Shown here: positions 27,460 to 36,440 of the stretch, one piece after another
How the letters are laid out: the number at the start of each line of letters is the position of its first letter
Numbering within the stretch: position 1 is the stretch's first letter
NCBI GenBank assembly: GCA_035653615.1
Contig: DASRBN010000005.1
Location: forward strand, 62,001 to 126,000
DNA from: Ktedonobacteraceae bacterium
Lineage (GTDB): Bacteria; Chloroflexota; Ktedonobacteria; Ktedonobacterales; Ktedonobacteraceae
Reading direction: 5' to 3'
DNA length: 64,000 nucleotides
Translations under genes and position numbers: made by a program
Notes under the pieces: generated by a model
The model's database searches: none
What the model saw: only the letters and a program-made list of their open reading frames with translations
What the model was told of the DNA's origin: nothing

Positions 27460-28596
27460 CTATATCGCTGATCCCTCTTGAAACCGTTCAAGCCCGAATG
27501 GCAGGATCACATCCGGCGTCTTTCCTGTCGTTATCAACTCAGCAATCGCCTTGCCCGTGATTGCGCTCAACTCGAAGCCACCCGCGCCATGCCCGGTCGC
27601 CAGGATAACATTCTCCCAGCCAGGCGCTTTACCAAGAATAGGATACGTATCCCGCGACATCGGACGCAAACCCGCCCACATGTTCACCAGCGCTGCTCCT
27701 TCAAGTTCGGGGATCAACCGGATAGCAGACGAAAGCAGCCAGTACAGACCACCGGCGGTATTCCTTTTATCAAACCCAACACTCTCAACCGTGGCACCAA
27801 CATAGATCGTATTATCGACCTTGGGCACCAGGTACACGCCATTGCCAAAGATCGTATGGTTGAGCGGCGTAGCCGGCTGTCTCAGCGAAAGAATCTGGCC
27901 GCGCGCCGGAAAAACAGGAATGCTCAACCCCAACCATCGCCCAATATGCTCAGACCATGCTCCTGCCGCGATCACAACTTGTTTGCATTCAATCATCTCT
28001 CCAGTTGCTATTTCAATCCCCGTAACCCTCTCTGAATTCTGCTCCAGGCCGATTACTTCGGTATGCTCTAAAATTTGAACCCCATTCTTGCGCGCTGCCT
28101 CGGCATACGCCATCGTCATCAAACTCGGTCGAATACTCGCCGCGTGGGGAATGTACAGCGCGCGCTTGAACGCCGGATGCAGCAATGGCTCAAACCGGTG
28201 TAGCTCATCGCCTGTTATCCACGCGACATCGGGCGCATGCTTTTTCCACACCTCCGCATACTTCTCCGCTTCAGCCTCTTCATCTGCATCCTCTACCAGG
28301 TGCAGCGCACCTGTACGAAAATACTCGACCAGCACGCCACTCACAGCCTCGATCTCAACAATCACCTCCCCTGTAATTGACCAGCTTGCCAGAAACAGCT
28401 TTGCCCCCTCCTCAGGACCGGTAAGTACCCCTGCCGGAGCAAGTAATCCTGCCGCCGCGCTCGAAGCCTCAGCCGCGACCTCTTCTCGTTCTAGAACAGT
28501 GACCTGCACCCCAGCCTTACTCAACTGGTAAGCAATCGAACAGCCGCTCACTCCCCCGCCAATAATGGCAACATCTGTTGTTCTACTCATAATCAT
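27460..28596 (-). CDS. FAD-dependent oxidase, glycine oxidase (ThiO)-like
   Basis: A 378-aa D-amino-acid-oxidase-fold flavoprotein. The dinucleotide motif is VAIIGGGVSGCSIAYQLSKA at residues about 8-27, followed by the FAD-ribose acid in VTVLERE. ASSAAAGLLAPAG (near 45-57) and the C-terminal block TGHGAGGFELSAITGKAIAE match glycine oxidases that form iminoglycine for the thiazole of thiamine. No other thiamine gene is adjacent, so a general sarcosine or amino-acid oxidase remains possible. GGAGGGAG lies upstream. An alternative ATG two codons later is also possible. Confidence 0.85.
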   Translation of the reverse strand: MIMSRTTDVAIIGGGVSGCSIAYQLSKAGVQVTVLEREEVAAEASSAAAGLLAPAGVLTGPEEGAKLFLASWSITGEVIVEIEAVSGVLVEYFRTGALHLVEDADEEAEAEKYAEVWKKHAPDVAWITGDELHRFEPLLHPAFKRALYIPHAASIRPSLMTMAYAEAARKNGVQILEHTEVIGLEQNSERVTGIEIATGEMIECKQVVIAAGAWSEHIGRWLGLSIPVFPARGQILSLRQPATPLNHTIFGNGVYLVPKVDNTIYVGATVESVGFDKRNTAGGLYWLLSSAIRLIPELEGAALVNMWAGLRPMSRDTYPILGKAPGWENVILATGHGAGGFELSAITGKAIAELITTGKTPDVILPFGLERFQEGSAI

Positions 28597-28773
28597 CTTT
28601 CATCTCCCTCCAACCTTATTGTAGCATGAAATCTGGCAATCGCTCCGCTCCGCCCCTGTCACATCCTTTCCCCAACAAACGTGATACACACAGGCAGGCT
28701 TTCATTGGACGTATTCCCTATATTATAAAGGGACTGTTTCTATAACATACACGTATTGAGGAGGAGGTAGGAA

Positions 28774-29937
28774 GTGTCAATAGCTGAACCCATGCCGCAG
28801 CAGCCCCCGACCCTGGGCGATGTGGAAAATTGTGATGCCAAAGACCCTATTGAAACGGCGAAAGCCGCAGGTTTGCGTTACGTCACCGATGCCATGCCCG
28901 GCATCCGCCGCAAGCGTGTCGGCAAGCACTTCAGCTACATAGGGCTCGATGGCAAACCCATTCGCGACCCCGCTGAACTACAGCGCATCAAGTCGCTTGG
29001 CATTCCACCCGCCTGGACCAACGTCTGGATCTGCCCAAAGCCTAACGGCCATATCCAGGCCACCGGCAGAGACGCCAAAGGACGCAAGCAATACCGCTAT
29101 CATCCGCGCTGGCGCCAGGTACGCGACGAAACCAAATATGATCACATGATTTCGTTTGCCCAGATGCTGCCCAGGCTGCGCGCGCGGGTCGCCCATGACC
29201 TATCTCTCTCCGGTATGCCCCGCGACAAGCTACTTGCCACCATCGTCAGGTTGCTCGATACCACCCTTATTCGCGTCGGCAACGAAGAGTATGCCCGCGA
29301 GAACAATTCCTACGGCCTGACCACACTGCGCAATGAGCATGTCGAAGTCTCAGGCTCGAAGGTCGAATTCCATTTTCGTGGCAAGAGCGGCAAAGAGCAC
29401 GTCATCGATATCCGCGACCGCCAGCTTGCCAGAATCGTCAAGCGCTCTAAAGACCTGCCTGGCCACGTACTTTTTGAATACATCAACGAAAATGGAGACC
29501 TGCGCACAGTTGAATCAAGCGACGTAAATGATTACTTGCAAGAGATATCCGGCCAGGACATCACCGCCAAAGATTTTCGCACCTGGGGCGGCACAGTTGC
29601 CGCGACCGAAGCCCTGCAATCCATAGGCGGTTTTGACACCCAGACTCAGGCCAAAAAAAACGTCGTCCAGGCCATAAAAGTAGCCGCCCAGGAGCTTGGT
29701 AATACTCCCGCCATCTGCCGCAAATGCTACGTCCATCCCGCCATCATCGACTCCTACATGAACGGCTCCCTGCTCAACTACATCAAACAATATCACGAAC
29801 AACACAGTAGGGGCGGGAGTGGTGGTGGAGGCGGGGAGGAGGTGCTTGCACCGCCCTCCTCTGATGAACAGGAGAGTTTACGCCCAGAAGAATCTCTGGT
29901 ACTGGCATTTTTACAACAAGAATCAGAGAAACAATAA
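28774..29937 (+). CDS. DNA topoisomerase IB (eukaryote/poxvirus type)
   Basis: A 387-aa bacterial TopIB, which relaxes supercoils through a 3'-phosphotyrosyl intermediate. The nucleophile is probably Y319 in CRKCYVHPAII. Other active-site elements are R167 in LIRVGNEEYA, a lysine in GKSGKEH (K204/K207) and R269 in DFRTWGGTVAA. The N-terminal domain with HFSYIGLDGKPIRD is typical of bacterial TopIB. A Gly-rich stretch at about 348-356 precedes an acidic tail. The start is GTG with GAGGAGGAGG upstream; the next ATG (codon 7) has no such site. The gene lies 5' of recQ in the same direction, separated by a family A repeat. Confidence 0.93.
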   Translation: MSIAEPMPQQPPTLGDVENCDAKDPIETAKAAGLRYVTDAMPGIRRKRVGKHFSYIGLDGKPIRDPAELQRIKSLGIPPAWTNVWICPKPNGHIQATGRDAKGRKQYRYHPRWRQVRDETKYDHMISFAQMLPRLRARVAHDLSLSGMPRDKLLATIVRLLDTTLIRVGNEEYARENNSYGLTTLRNEHVEVSGSKVEFHFRGKSGKEHVIDIRDRQLARIVKRSKDLPGHVLFEYINENGDLRTVESSDVNDYLQEISGQDITAKDFRTWGGTVAATEALQSIGGFDTQTQAKKNVVQAIKVAAQELGNTPAICRKCYVHPAIIDSYMNGSLLNYIKQYHEQHSRGGSGGGGGEEVLAPPSSDEQESLRPEESLVLAFLQQESEKQ

Positions 29938-29974
29938 CGTAGCACCGCGCTCTGTAACCAATACCCGCAACCCC

Positions 29975-30058
29975 GTAGGGGCCGGTTTACCGTACACATC
30001 GCCGATTTATCGGCCCGTGCGGAATTGCCGGAATACGTTAGGAAAACCCCATGCTCGG
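29975..30058. repeat. Family A repeat before recQ
   Basis: GTAGGGGCCGGTTTACCG, then CGCCGATTTATCGGCCCG, then the conserved tail GGAATTGCCGGAATACGTTA with GGAAAACCCC. The same tail, in the form TTGCCGGATTATGTTG, follows other copies near 43.7, 49.7 and 57.3 kb. Confidence 0.7.
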
Positions 30059-30075
30059 CCCAACTAGATGAACAG

Positions 30076-31728
30076 ATGATAATGACACAACAGCATAAAG
30101 CCAGGCGCCAATTGCGCCGCATCGCTCACGAAAAATTCGGGTACGAAAACCTCCGTCCGGGGCAGGAACCGGCAATTCAGGCCGTCATCGATGGACATGA
30201 TACGCTTGCCGTCATGCCCACCGGCTCGGGCAAATCCATGATTTACCAGGCCGCCGGCTTGCTTATGCATGGGCCAACCATCATCGTCTCCCCCCTCATC
30301 GCCCTGCAACGCGACCAGGTCGAATCCATTGAAGAGCAGCAAGTGGGCAGCGCTGCCCTATTGAACTCCACTATCCACGCAGGTGAATGGCGTGAGGTAA
30401 TAGAATCGTTCAACCACGGCAATCTCCAGTTTCTCTTCCTCGCCCCCGAACAGTTCAATAACGAGGAAACGCTTGCCCAACTGAAAGCCGCTCATCCCAC
30501 GCTTTTCGTCGTCGATGAAGCCCACTGTATCAGTGAATGGGGCCACGATTTTCGCCCCGAATACCTGCGCCTGGGCAGCGTCATCGAAGAACTCGGTCAT
30601 CCCAGAGTGCTTGCCCTCACCGCCACTGCCGCCCTGCCCGTCCGCACCGAGATACTGGAGCGCCTGAATATGCGCGACCCTCGCGTTGTCGTGCAGGGCT
30701 TTGACCGCCCCAACATCTGGCTCGGCGTCGAAATGTTCCACGATGAAACTCAGAAAATGCAAGCACTGGTCGAGAGAGTCGCCAGCGCTGAAAAACCTGG
30801 CATCGTCTACGTCGCCACACGCAAACATGCGGAAGAAGTCGCTCATGCTTTGCAAGCGCATAACGAAAAAGCCCTCTTTTATCACGCTGGCATGAAGACG
30901 AAGGAACGCCATGCCGTACAGCAGGCCTTCATGGATGGCGAAGTCGACGTAATCGTTGCCACCACCGCCTTTGGCATGGGCGTCAACAAAGAAAACGTCC
31001 GTTTCGTCTACCACTACGATATCAGCGATTCCGTTGACTCCTACTATCAAGAAATTGGGCGCGCCGGGCGCGATGGCATCGATGCCGGGGCCATCCTCTT
31101 TTACGACCCCAAAGACCTCGGCCTCCAGCAATTCCTCACCGGCAGCGGTAAAATCGACGCCGACCAGGTTGAGCTGGTAACCACCGTCATCCAGGAACAT
31201 GGAGAACCGGTCAGTCCAGGCGAATTGCGCGAAGAACTGCATCTTTCAGAAACGAAATTGATGCAGATACTTACCAGCCTCGAAGAAATCGGCGTCGTCG
31301 AAATGCTCCCCAACGGCGATGTCGCTCCTGCCGACCATCCTCCAGACCTCAGCGAAGTGAAAGATTCCGCGATGCAGATGCAGCAATCCCGCCGCCAGTT
31401 CGACCAATCACGCATCGACATGATGCGCGGCTATGCCGAGACGACGGACTGCCGCCGCGGATACCTGCTCAACTACTTCGGCGAACCTTTTGAGGGACGC
31501 TGTGGCTTCTGCGATAACTGCGATGCAGGCATTTCCGAAGCAGAAAACACGGAGAATGAACCATTTCCGCTCAACAGCCGTGTCATACATAGAACCTGGG
31601 GCGAAGGTCTTGTGTTGCGATACGAGAATGGCAAAATGGTCATCCTCTTCGATGAAGTCGGCTACAAAACCCTCGCGGTCGATATTGTGATCGAAAAAGG
31701 TCTGCTTGAGCCTGTGCAGGAGGAATAA
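30076..31728 (+). CDS. recQ: RecQ family ATP-dependent DNA helicase
   Basis: A 550-aa 3'-5' DNA helicase. Walker A is in MPTGSGKSMIY and Walker B in VVDEAHCISEWGHDFRPEY, which includes the RecQ aromatic-rich loop. Motif III is in LALTATAAL, and motif VI is in QEIGRAGRDG. A four-cysteine zinc module (DCRRGYLLNYFGE then CGFCDNCD) lies at the end of the helicase part, followed by a short domain with RVIHRTWGEGLVLRYENGK, like the DUF3553 tail known from UvrD/PcrA. No HRDC domain is present. The start was set at 30076 because upstream codons lie in repeat sequence; no strong ribosome site is seen, and 30082 is equally possible. The next gene's ribosome site lies inside the recQ 3' end. Confidence 0.92.
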   Translation: MIMTQQHKARRQLRRIAHEKFGYENLRPGQEPAIQAVIDGHDTLAVMPTGSGKSMIYQAAGLLMHGPTIIVSPLIALQRDQVESIEEQQVGSAALLNSTIHAGEWREVIESFNHGNLQFLFLAPEQFNNEETLAQLKAAHPTLFVVDEAHCISEWGHDFRPEYLRLGSVIEELGHPRVLALTATAALPVRTEILERLNMRDPRVVVQGFDRPNIWLGVEMFHDETQKMQALVERVASAEKPGIVYVATRKHAEEVAHALQAHNEKALFYHAGMKTKERHAVQQAFMDGEVDVIVATTAFGMGVNKENVRFVYHYDISDSVDSYYQEIGRAGRDGIDAGAILFYDPKDLGLQQFLTGSGKIDADQVELVTTVIQEHGEPVSPGELREELHLSETKLMQILTSLEEIGVVEMLPNGDVAPADHPPDLSEVKDSAMQMQQSRRQFDQSRIDMMRGYAETTDCRRGYLLNYFGEPFEGRCGFCDNCDAGISEAENTENEPFPLNSRVIHRTWGEGLVLRYENGKMVILFDEVGYKTLAVDIVIEKGLLEPVQEE

Positions 31729-31733
31729 CAACT

Positions 31734-33113
31734 ATGGCAAAAAAACAGTACGATCTGTTGGTCATCGGCTCCGGCGCCGCGGGTAGCTCCGCCGTCACTT
31801 CTATAGACAAAAAAGGCCTGCGCATCGCGCTTGTCGAGCGAGGCAAACTCGGCGGCACCTGCCTCAACTATGGCTGCGACCCGACCAAAACGCTGCTCTA
31901 CACCGCGAACCTGCTCTACGAAACACGTCATGCCTCTCAATATGGCCTCGACATCCCCGAATCCCAGGTCGATTGGCCCGCCGTTCAGCAACGCGTGCAA
32001 GACATTATCATTCGCCTGCGCGGGGGAACGCCCGAAGAGGCACGCGCCAGATTTGCTCAACAGGGCATTGACACCCTCGAAGGCGAGGCCAAATTTCTCT
32101 CACCTCACGAAATAAGCGTATCAGGTTACGATGATACCTTTTCCGCCGAGCGCATCATCATCGCTACCGGCAGTGAAACGCTGATCCCACCGATTGAAGG
32201 CCTCGATGAAGCCGGCTATATCACCAACGTCCAGGCGGTATCACTGCCCTCTCTGCCGCGTCGCATGGCAATCGCGGGGGGCGGCGCCATCGGCATCGAA
32301 TTTGCCCAGATGTTCCGCCGCTTCGGCGTCGAAGTCACCGTCCTGGAACGCAGTCCCGACATCCTCGATACCGAAGATCGCGAACTGGCCGGTAAGCTCT
32401 GCGAATTGCTCACGAAAGAAGGCATCCATCTGAAAACTGGTGCCGAACTCAAACGAGTTCAGAAGAAAGGTGCTTGCAAGCTCCTCACCGTTCAATGCGG
32501 CGAGCAAGATCAGGAAGAACTTGAGGTCGACGAACTGCTAATCGCGGTCGGCCGTCGTGCCTCCTTCACTTCACTCAACCTTGAAGCTGCCGGCGTGCAA
32601 ACCTCCAAAAAAGGCATCATCGTCGATGAACACTTACGTACCTCTGTGCCTCATATCTGGGCCGCGGGCGATGTCGCCAGCCCCTATCAATTCACCCATG
32701 TCGCCTCCGAACAGGGCAAACTGGCAGCTCATAACGCCTTCAGCAGCAATCCCTATGCATTTGATGATCGCGTCATACCCTGGGGCATCTTCACCTACCC
32801 ATCCCTTGCTCATGTCGGAAAAACCGAACAGCAACTTCAACAGGAACATGTAGAATATCGCTCGACCTGTGTCCCTTTCAGCGAAAATGAACGCGCCCTC
32901 ATCGACGGAAAAACCGACGGCCTGATAAAGCTGCTCGTAGACAGCAGGGGAAATATCCTCGGCGGCCATATCCTCGGCACCAGGGCCGGCGATCTGCTGG
33001 CCCCCATCGTCCTGGCCATGCACGCCTCATTACCTGTCCAGGCCCTTGCCTCCACCATTCTTCCCTACCCCACCATCTCCGAAATTGTGCGCCTGGCTGC
33101 AGGGAAGCTCTAG
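31734..33113 (+). CDS. Pyridine nucleotide-disulfide oxidoreductase (MerA/Lpd-like), unusual active site
   Basis: A 459-aa flavoprotein with an FAD motif LLVIGSGAAGSSA, a redox disulfide C43/C48 in GGTCLNYGCDPTK, an NAD(P)H domain with AIAGGGAIGIEFAQ, and the second FAD motif VPHIWAAGDVA. In dihydrolipoamide dehydrogenase the interface carries His-Pro with a catalytic His-Glu pair. Here the segment reads ILPYPTISE, so Y445 occupies the catalytic histidine position, as in mercuric reductase. Unlike MerA, it has no N-terminal metal domain and no C-terminal Cys-Cys pair. The substrate is therefore uncertain; low-molecular-weight disulfides or quinones are possible. It starts 6 nt after recQ with AGGAGG and is almost certainly co-transcribed. 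Confidence 0.87.
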   Translation: MAKKQYDLLVIGSGAAGSSAVTSIDKKGLRIALVERGKLGGTCLNYGCDPTKTLLYTANLLYETRHASQYGLDIPESQVDWPAVQQRVQDIIIRLRGGTPEEARARFAQQGIDTLEGEAKFLSPHEISVSGYDDTFSAERIIIATGSETLIPPIEGLDEAGYITNVQAVSLPSLPRRMAIAGGGAIGIEFAQMFRRFGVEVTVLERSPDILDTEDRELAGKLCELLTKEGIHLKTGAELKRVQKKGACKLLTVQCGEQDQEELEVDELLIAVGRRASFTSLNLEAAGVQTSKKGIIVDEHLRTSVPHIWAAGDVASPYQFTHVASEQGKLAAHNAFSSNPYAFDDRVIPWGIFTYPSLAHVGKTEQQLQQEHVEYRSTCVPFSENERALIDGKTDGLIKLLVDSRGNILGGHILGTRAGDLLAPIVLAMHASLPVQALASTILPYPTISEIVRLAAGKL

Positions 33114-33142
33114 CGCCCAGAATCCACGAAGGAGGGTCAATA

Positions 33143-34129
33143 ATGCCATCTCATGTGAAGCAATCACACAACCAGAAGAGATGGAGATTCAACAAGCGCA
33201 TCCAGGCTGTCTTTCACCCCTTGAATCCCCTGAAGAATTTTATCATCAAGTTCAACAATGACTGGTCGATGAATCTCGCCGGCCTGCTGGCTTACAATCT
33301 GCTTATGGCCATGATACCTATCGCGGTAGCCATTATCGCTATCACCGGCCAGATCCTCAGATTGCCGGGTGTGCAAGCATCCATCACAAAAGCAGTCTCC
33401 GGTGTGTTCCCAGGCATAATCTCTAAGGAAAACGCTCTGACCATTGCTTTACATGAGGTCGCTAACGAAACAGGAATTCTGCTCGTGATTGCCCTGGTCG
33501 TCGCCTTTTTCTTAGGTTCTCGCCTCTTTGTCGTACTCGATGAGTGCTTTGCCATCATCTACGGCGTGCAAAATCGCTCATTTATTCCCCAGAATCTCAT
33601 GGCCATAGGCATGCTGCTGCTATTTATTGTTCTCATCCCCCTGATGGTTTTTACCTCGATCGCATCCAGGTTTATATTCACCCTCATCAACAATCAATTT
33701 CTCTATGCAGGCGCTGTCGGTAATGCTATCGTCACCATCGGTGGGTACGTGACCAGTTTCATCGTCTCCTTTATTCTCTTTGAAGCCATCTATTTGATCG
33801 TGCCAAATCAGCACATCAGCTTTCGCTATAGCTGGCAAGGAGCTTTGCTGGCCGCCTTCGGAGTAGAAATCTACTTCTTGCTCTTTCCATTCTATGCCAC
33901 GCATTTCCTCGTCGGCATCAGCGGACCGGTAGGTTTTGCCATCATTCTGCTGCTCTTTTTCTACTTTTTTGCTGTGATTCTTTTGCTCGGCGCAGAGATC
34001 AATGCCATGATCCAGGGAGTACGGCCAATCCCCGATTATCTCCCCACCTTCATCAGCAAGATGGTGGGCAGGATCAATAGCGAGGCTCCCGGACAGAGAG
34101 CAGCATCCTCCGATTCACCCGATTCTTAG
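33143..34129 (+). CDS. YihY/UPF0761 family inner membrane protein
   Basis: A 328-aa membrane protein with about six hydrophobic segments from residue 42 to 300. It has the N-terminal FIIKFNNDWSMNLAGLLAYN pattern and the late LLFFYFFAVILLLGAEINAM segment typical of the YihY family (once misnamed ribonuclease BN). The function is unknown; some members may be transporters. The ATG follows GAAGGAGGG and lies 29 nt after the flavoprotein stop, so it may complete a recQ operon. A terminator-like hairpin lies at 34262-34283. Confidence 0.9.
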   Translation: MPSHVKQSHNQKRWRFNKRIQAVFHPLNPLKNFIIKFNNDWSMNLAGLLAYNLLMAMIPIAVAIIAITGQILRLPGVQASITKAVSGVFPGIISKENALTIALHEVANETGILLVIALVVAFFLGSRLFVVLDECFAIIYGVQNRSFIPQNLMAIGMLLLFIVLIPLMVFTSIASRFIFTLINNQFLYAGAVGNAIVTIGGYVTSFIVSFILFEAIYLIVPNQHISFRYSWQGALLAAFGVEIYFLLFPFYATHFLVGISGPVGFAIILLLFFYFFAVILLLGAEINAMIQGVRPIPDYLPTFISKMVGRINSEAPGQRAASSDSPDS

Positions 34130-34131
34130 CT

Positions 34132-34254
34132 TTACGGCTTTTTCAATCGTACTTCCATACCAATCTCCTGAGCCGCGATTTCGCATCCACTGGAGGCGCT
34201 CTCAGCGGCCAGGCGCTCAAACTGCTCCCTGGTATAGGCGCGCTGCCGCGGCAT
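34132..34254 (-). pseudogene. C-terminal fragment of a methyltransferase-like protein
   Basis: A 40-residue minus-strand frame starts MPRQRAYTREQFERLAAES, continues with SGCEIAAQEIGMEV and ends RLKKP. It resembles the last segment of small class I SAM-dependent methyltransferases (YTxEEFExLAxxxxFxxCEI...GxEVxLxK). No cofactor domain is present and a terminator-like hairpin abuts its 5' side, so it appears to be the stub of a deleted gene. The family match is from memory and needs a search. Confidence 0.4.
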
Positions 34255-34261
34255 TCCTGGT

Positions 34262-34291
34262 GGGGCGATTTTAGGATCGCCCCTACTTTTA
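34262..34291 (+). terminator. Terminator-like hairpin after yihY
   Basis: GGGGCGAT (34262-34269) pairs with ATCGCCCC (34276-34283) around a 6-nt loop, followed by TACTTTTATT. It could end the recQ-yihY transcript. It also resembles half of the family A repeat, so it may have arisen from one. Confidence 0.5.
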
Positions 34292-34327
34292 TTGCCCATG
34301 TACCTGTTTTATTCTGTCCAGCATTGC

Positions 34328-35509
34328 TTACAGCGACAGCATTCTCTGCAATGCTACCCTCGCCCAGTGCGCCGTCTCCTCGTCCACGCTCACCTGGTTA
34401 ATCACCTTGCCCTCAACCAGTCCCTCAAGCACCCAGGCAAGATAGGCCGGGTGTATGCGGTACATCGTAGAACACGGACACACAACCGGGTCAAGACAGA
34501 AAATCAGCTGCTCCGGGTGCTCTTTCGCCAGTCGATGCACCAGGTTGATCTCGGTTCCCACCGCCCACTGACTGCCCGCCGGAGCCTGCTCGATCTGCTG
34601 GATGATATACTCGGTCGAACCGTACAGATCAGCCGCTTCTACCACCTCGCGGCGGCACTCGGGATGTACCAGCACCTTGATGCCAGGATATTCAGCACGT
34701 GCCTTCGCGACCTGCTGCACATTGAAACGCATATGCGTCGTACAATAGCCCTTCCACAGGATGATCCTGGCCCGCTCGATCTCCTCCTCAGCATCTATCG
34801 AGGCCAGCGGGTCTTTTGGATTCCACACCGCCATCTGCTCCTCCGGAATGCCATACTTCAGCGCCGTATTGCGTCCAAGATGCTCATCCGGGAAGAATAG
34901 TACGCGCTTGCCCTGAGTAAATGCCCACTTTATCACCGCAGGAGCATTCGACGAGGTGCAGACAATACCCCCGTTGCGCCCGCAAAATGCCTTCAGATTG
35001 GCAGCCGAGTTCATATACGTGACCGGAATAATCCCCGCATCCTCCCCCAATATTTCTTCAAGCATCGCCCAGCACTCTTCGACCTCGGCAATATTCGCCA
35101 TATCGGCCATCGAGCAACCGGCGGCAGGGTTAGGCAAAATCACCTTCTGGTGTGGCGCGCTGAGGATATCCGCGCTCTCGGCCATGAAATGCACCCCGCA
35201 GAACACGATATAATCCGCCTGCGGGCGAGCTGCCGCCAGCTGCGCCAGCTTGAACGAATCGCCGCGATAATCGGCGTATTTGATGATCTCATCGCGCTGG
35301 TAGTGATGCCCCAGGATCACAAGCCGCTCTCCCAATGTAGCTTTTGCAGCCGCGATGCGCTGATCCAGCTCCTCCCCTGACATCTCCGCGTACTTCAACG
35401 GCACATGATCAATGCGCACTCCATGGCTATGCTCCCCCCGCGTGCGAGGAGACAAAAGCGGCAGAATGCGCTCTTCCTTGCTTTCCGCACAAACTGCTTG
35501 AATTGCCAT
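34328..35509 (-). CDS. nadA: Quinolinate synthase A
   Basis: A 393-aa 4Fe-4S enzyme that condenses iminoaspartate (from NadB) with dihydroxyacetone phosphate to give quinolinate. ILGHHYQRDEIIKYAD is the N-terminal signature. The three cluster cysteines are in AAGCSMADM, GIVCTSSNAP and VVCPCSTMYR, and VHPECRREV is a further conserved block. AAAGGAG precedes the ATG. It is the last gene of the nadB-nadC-nadA operon; a family C repeat lies in the 85-bp gap behind nadC. Confidence 0.95.
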   Translation of the reverse strand: MAIQAVCAESKEERILPLLSPRTRGEHSHGVRIDHVPLKYAEMSGEELDQRIAAAKATLGERLVILGHHYQRDEIIKYADYRGDSFKLAQLAAARPQADYIVFCGVHFMAESADILSAPHQKVILPNPAAGCSMADMANIAEVEECWAMLEEILGEDAGIIPVTYMNSAANLKAFCGRNGGIVCTSSNAPAVIKWAFTQGKRVLFFPDEHLGRNTALKYGIPEEQMAVWNPKDPLASIDAEEEIERARIILWKGYCTTHMRFNVQQVAKARAEYPGIKVLVHPECRREVVEAADLYGSTEYIIQQIEQAPAGSQWAVGTEINLVHRLAKEHPEQLIFCLDPVVCPCSTMYRIHPAYLAWVLEGLVEGKVINQVSVDEETAHWARVALQRMLSL

Positions 35510-35560
35510 AGAAAATCTCCTTTGTTAGCGTCTGGCAACCATAAACGCTTCGTATGTAAC

Positions 35561-35584
35561 AAGGGCGATCCTTGTGATTGCCCT
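35561..35584. repeat. Family C repeat between nadC and nadA
   Basis: AAGGGCGATCCTTGTGATTGCCCT forms an imperfect hairpin within the operon. It could influence the relative amounts of NadC and NadA by mRNA processing or partial termination. Confidence 0.55.
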
Positions 35585-35594
35585 GCTCGATTGC

Positions 35595-36440
35595 TTATTC
35601 TACAAACTCCAGCGAAACATCAAAATTCGGAGCCGAATGCGTCAGCGCGCCCAGCGAGATGAAATCCACACCCGTTGCTGCCACCGCTGCCAGGCGCGCG
35701 GGATTCGTGCCAATATTTCCCGAGGCCTCGATCAATACTCCCGGGTTCATACGGCGTACCAGCCTGACCGCTTCACTCATCACCTCAATACTCATATTAT
35801 CCAGCAGCACCACATCTGCCCCCGCTTCCAGCGCCTCCCGCACCTCCGCCAGCGTCTCGCACTCTACCTCGATCTTCAGCAGGTGAGGAGCCGCCTTGCG
35901 CGCTGCCGTAACAGCCTCGGCGATTCCTCCCGCTGCCTTGATATGGTTGTCTTTAATCAGCACGCCATCGTTCAGACCAGAGCGATGATTCTGACCTCCA
36001 CCCAGGCGCACAGCCTCCTTCTCCAGAGCGCGCAGCCCAGGCGTCGTCTTACGAGTGTCCAGAATACGTACCCCGGTGCCCTCAATCGCATCTACGCATT
36101 GCGCGGTCAGGCTAGCAATGCCGGAAAGATGCCCCAGGAAGTTCATCGCCACACGCTCGGCGCTCAAAATTGAACGCGCCGGGCCGCTCAATCGCGCCAG
36201 AACCTGCCCGGCATGCACAGGCGCTCCATCCTTTACCATCTGCTCGACCGCGATCCGCGCGTCAAGTTCTTGGAAAGTCGCAATAGCCACTTCGAGTCCG
36301 GCAATAACGCCGTCCTGGCGGGCCAGGATATGCGCCTGCGCCTGTCGTCCCTCTGGAACCGTACTCAAAGTCGTAATATCGAATTCCGCTCCATCTTCGG
36401 CCAGCGCCTGCCGAATACTATCAATAGGTGGTTTAGGCAT
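35595..36440 (-). CDS. nadC: Nicotinate-nucleotide pyrophosphorylase (carboxylating)
   Basis: A 281-aa quinolinate phosphoribosyltransferase that converts quinolinate and PRPP to nicotinate mononucleotide. Characteristic blocks are ERVAMNFLGHLSGIA, ILDTRKTTPGLRALEK, RLGGGQNHRSGLNDGVLIKDN and the C-terminal sheet with VLLDNMS. The start at 36440 has AAGGAG about 9 nt upstream, inside the end of nadB; the two genes overlap by 8 bp, so translation is coupled. The longer frame to 36479 lies within nadB and is not used. Confidence 0.95.
   Translation of the reverse strand: MPKPPIDSIRQALAEDGAEFDITTLSTVPEGRQAQAHILARQDGVIAGLEVAIATFQELDARIAVEQMVKDGAPVHAGQVLARLSGPARSILSAERVAMNFLGHLSGIASLTAQCVDAIEGTGVRILDTRKTTPGLRALEKEAVRLGGGQNHRSGLNDGVLIKDNHIKAAGGIAEAVTAARKAAPHLLKIEVECETLAEVREALEAGADVVLLDNMSIEVMSEAVRLVRRMNPGVLIEASGNIGTNPARLAAVAATGVDFISLGALTHSAPNFDVSLEFVE

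Noticed and set aside
29815-29850. G-rich run in the topoisomerase gene as a G-quadruplex
   Set aside because: It encodes the Gly-rich linker before the acidic tail; the G-runs are short and irregular, and a linker explains them well enough.
30358-31242. 294-aa minus-strand frame inside recQ
   Set aside because: RecQ motifs are clear on the plus strand; the antisense frame arises from codon bias.
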